IMG/VR virus record: IMGVR_UViG_3300027608_000180
Coordinates: 1 to 21,869 of that record
DNA length: 21,869 nucleotides
Reading direction: 5' to 3' (one strand)
Source: a virus
Part shown: positions 21,357 to 21,869 of the stretch, one piece after another
Position numbering within the stretch: the stretch's first letter is position 1
How the letters are laid out: every line of letters starts with the position of its first letter
Translations under genes and position numbers: made by a program
The notes under the pieces: model-generated
What the model saw: only the letters and a program-made list of their open reading frames with translations
Database searches by the model: none
What the model was told of the DNA's origin: nothing

Positions 21357-21378
21357 CCCGCTTACGAATTGTTGCGGG
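21357..21378 (-). other. leader hairpin of the leftward transcript
   Basis: CCCGC (21357-21361) and GCGGG (21374-21378) form a 5-bp GC stem around a 12-base loop. On the minus strand it lies at the very start of the predicted message (start near 21380) and about 18 bases before the first ATG. It may stabilise the 5' end. Confidence 0.45.
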
Positions 21379-21386
21379 TTGAGTGA

Positions 21387-21414
21387 AGTATAGCAAACTA
21401 AACAGATACGTCAA
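21387..21414 (-). promoter_or_regulatory. leftward early promoter
   Basis: On the minus strand TTGACG (21409-21414) and TATACT (21387-21392) are separated by 16 bases, with TGC directly before the -10 (extended -10). The predicted start is near 21380, 41 bases before the first leftward gene. A half-site of the operator (TGTTGACG) covers the -35. Confidence 0.75.
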
Positions 21415-21439
21415 CAACTATTTTCTAGGTGATTTCCCT

Positions 21440-21460
21440 AAGTCAACATTTTGTTGACTT
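21440..21460. promoter_or_regulatory. palindromic operator
   Basis: AAGTCAACA (21440-21448) and TGTTGACTT (21452-21460) are perfect 9-bp inverted arms with a 3-base spacer. It lies directly upstream of the rightward -10 element where a bound repressor would cover the -35 region. A related half-site is at 21409-21416. The Cro-like protein encoded just downstream is the obvious candidate to bind it. Confidence 0.75.
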
Positions 21461-21475
21461 TGCTATACTAAGGAA
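21461..21475 (+). promoter_or_regulatory. rightward extended -10 promoter
   Basis: TGCTATACT (hexamer TATACT at 21464-21469) is the same 11-base word, TTTGCTATACT, as in the leftward promoter. No good -35 lies 16-18 bases upstream, where the operator sits. The predicted start falls on or next to the ATG at 21475, so the message may be leaderless, like the lambda cI message from PRM. Confidence 0.6.
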
Positions 21476-21627
21476 TGGACAAACAAACCGCTACCACACT
21501 TGCTGGCTCACAGAGTGAGCTTGCTCGTATCCTCGGCATAACTAGGGCTGCTGTCTTTCATTGGAAGACAATCCCTAAACTACGCATTTATCAACTAAAA
21601 GAACTCAGACCAGAGTGGTTCAAATGA
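21475..21627 (+). CDS. Cro-like repressor
   Basis: This 50-residue protein is mainly a helix-turn-helix: SQSELARILGITRAAVFHWK (residues 12-31), with the second helix RAAVFHWK as recognition helix, then TIPKLRIYQLKELRPEWFK. The size, the motif and the ending match small Cro-type repressors. It lies just after a palindromic operator and faces the leftward operon, as in lambdoid control regions. No CI-type partner is in the window. The ATG at 21475 follows AAGGA with no space, so initiation may be leaderless. It overlaps the next gene by ATGA. Confidence 0.75.
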   Translation: MDKQTATTLAGSQSELARILGITRAAVFHWKTIPKLRIYQLKELRPEWFK

Positions 21628-21812
21628 ACAAATATCTCTATAACAAGTCTTGCATGATGATGGCTTTAGCATTTGCTACAGAGAATCAATCTCTGGAAGA
21701 CTCAATTTATCAATTGCTAAACTACCACTTTTACAAAGAAAACGCACAAGCACAATACTTTTCTATGTCTCACAATGACAGAGAAACACTCCACACCTTA
21801 ATGATTCTATGA
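21624..21812 (+). CDS. 62-residue early protein
   Basis: The ATG at 21624 overlaps the Cro-like stop (ATGA), and the stop overlaps the next ATG. The 62-residue product (NKYLYNKSCMMMALAFATEN ... SHNDRETLHTLMIL) is soluble, helical, and not recognised. A GTG 9 bases upstream in the same frame is less likely because of the ATGA coupling. It belongs to the second early operon. Confidence 0.65.
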   Translation: MNKYLYNKSCMMMALAFATENQSLEDSIYQLLNYHFYKENAQAQYFSMSHNDRETLHTLMIL

Positions 21813-21869
21813 CCCAAGAAGCTATCATCAGAACCCTCCAGAACGGCTCACTTACATCCTACGACATGG
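21809..21869 (+). CDS. start of a gene cut by the window edge
   Basis: ATG at 21809 overlaps the previous stop (ATGA) and opens MTQEAIIRTLQNGSLTSYDM, still open at the end of the window. It is too short to identify; the text resembles the start of a small DNA-associated or helical protein. The coupling supports it as the third rightward early gene. Confidence 0.6.
   Translation, partial: MTQEAIIRTLQNGSLTSYDM

Noticed and set aside
21454-21469. TTGACT followed by TATACT as a standard -35/-10 pair for the Cro-like gene
   Set aside because: The spacing is only 4 bases. TTGACTT is the right arm of the operator; the promoter is better read as an extended -10.

Overview
The window is part of a tailed double-stranded DNA phage genome (or prophage). 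It begins just before the scaffold gene, so portal and terminase would lie upstream and are not seen. The structural genes read scaffold, SU10-like major capsid protein, adaptor, P22-gp10-like nozzle, large soluble virion proteins, fibre. There is no sheath, tube or tape-measure gene, which points to a short-tailed (podovirus-like) virion. The Rz/Rz1 spanin pair and the GH19 endolysin point to a Gram-negative host. Base composition is moderately AT-rich. The style of the fibre and lectin genes resembles aquatic phages of Proteobacteria, but the host cannot be named from the sequence.

Layout. (1) 48-14897, plus strand: capsid genes, a strong intrinsic terminator after the capsid gene, a probable restart promoter, connector genes, a probable second promoter near 5.17 kb, three large probable internal/ejection proteins, a long repetitive tail fibre, a small beta-rich protein, three tandem DUF1566/C-type-lectin-like proteins and a possible fibre-associated protein. 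(2) 14894-16497: a two-gene sulfation cassette, made of a PAPS-type sulfotransferase and an APS-kinase-like/HxGH-nucleotidyltransferase fusion. (3) 16498-19450: tightly overlapping small membrane, secreted and lipoprotein genes ending with i-spanin, embedded o-spanin and GH19 endolysin. (4) 19440-21339, minus strand: seven-gene early operon with a winged-helix protein, an SSB-like protein, ERF annealing protein and four mini-proteins. (5) 21340-21475: divergent control region with two face-to-face extended -10 promoters and a perfect 9-bp-arm operator. (6) 21475-end, plus strand: Cro-like repressor and the start of a second early operon.

How it fits together. The control region would choose between leftward recombination genes and the rightward Cro-like operon. 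The late plus-strand genes build the virion, decorate it with host-recognition lectins, and lyse the cell. The most unusual part is the sulfation cassette between the adhesin genes and the lysis genes. It is translationally coupled to the gene before it and could make PAPS (or a related nucleotide) and transfer sulfate to a host-surface or virion glycan. The three lectin paralogues end in a variable patch with conserved flanks, the architecture of diversity-generating-retroelement targets, though no reverse transcriptase lies in this window.

No tRNA, rRNA, CRISPR array, transposase or integrase was seen. Nearly all the window is coding; the largest gene-free stretch is the 135-bp control region.
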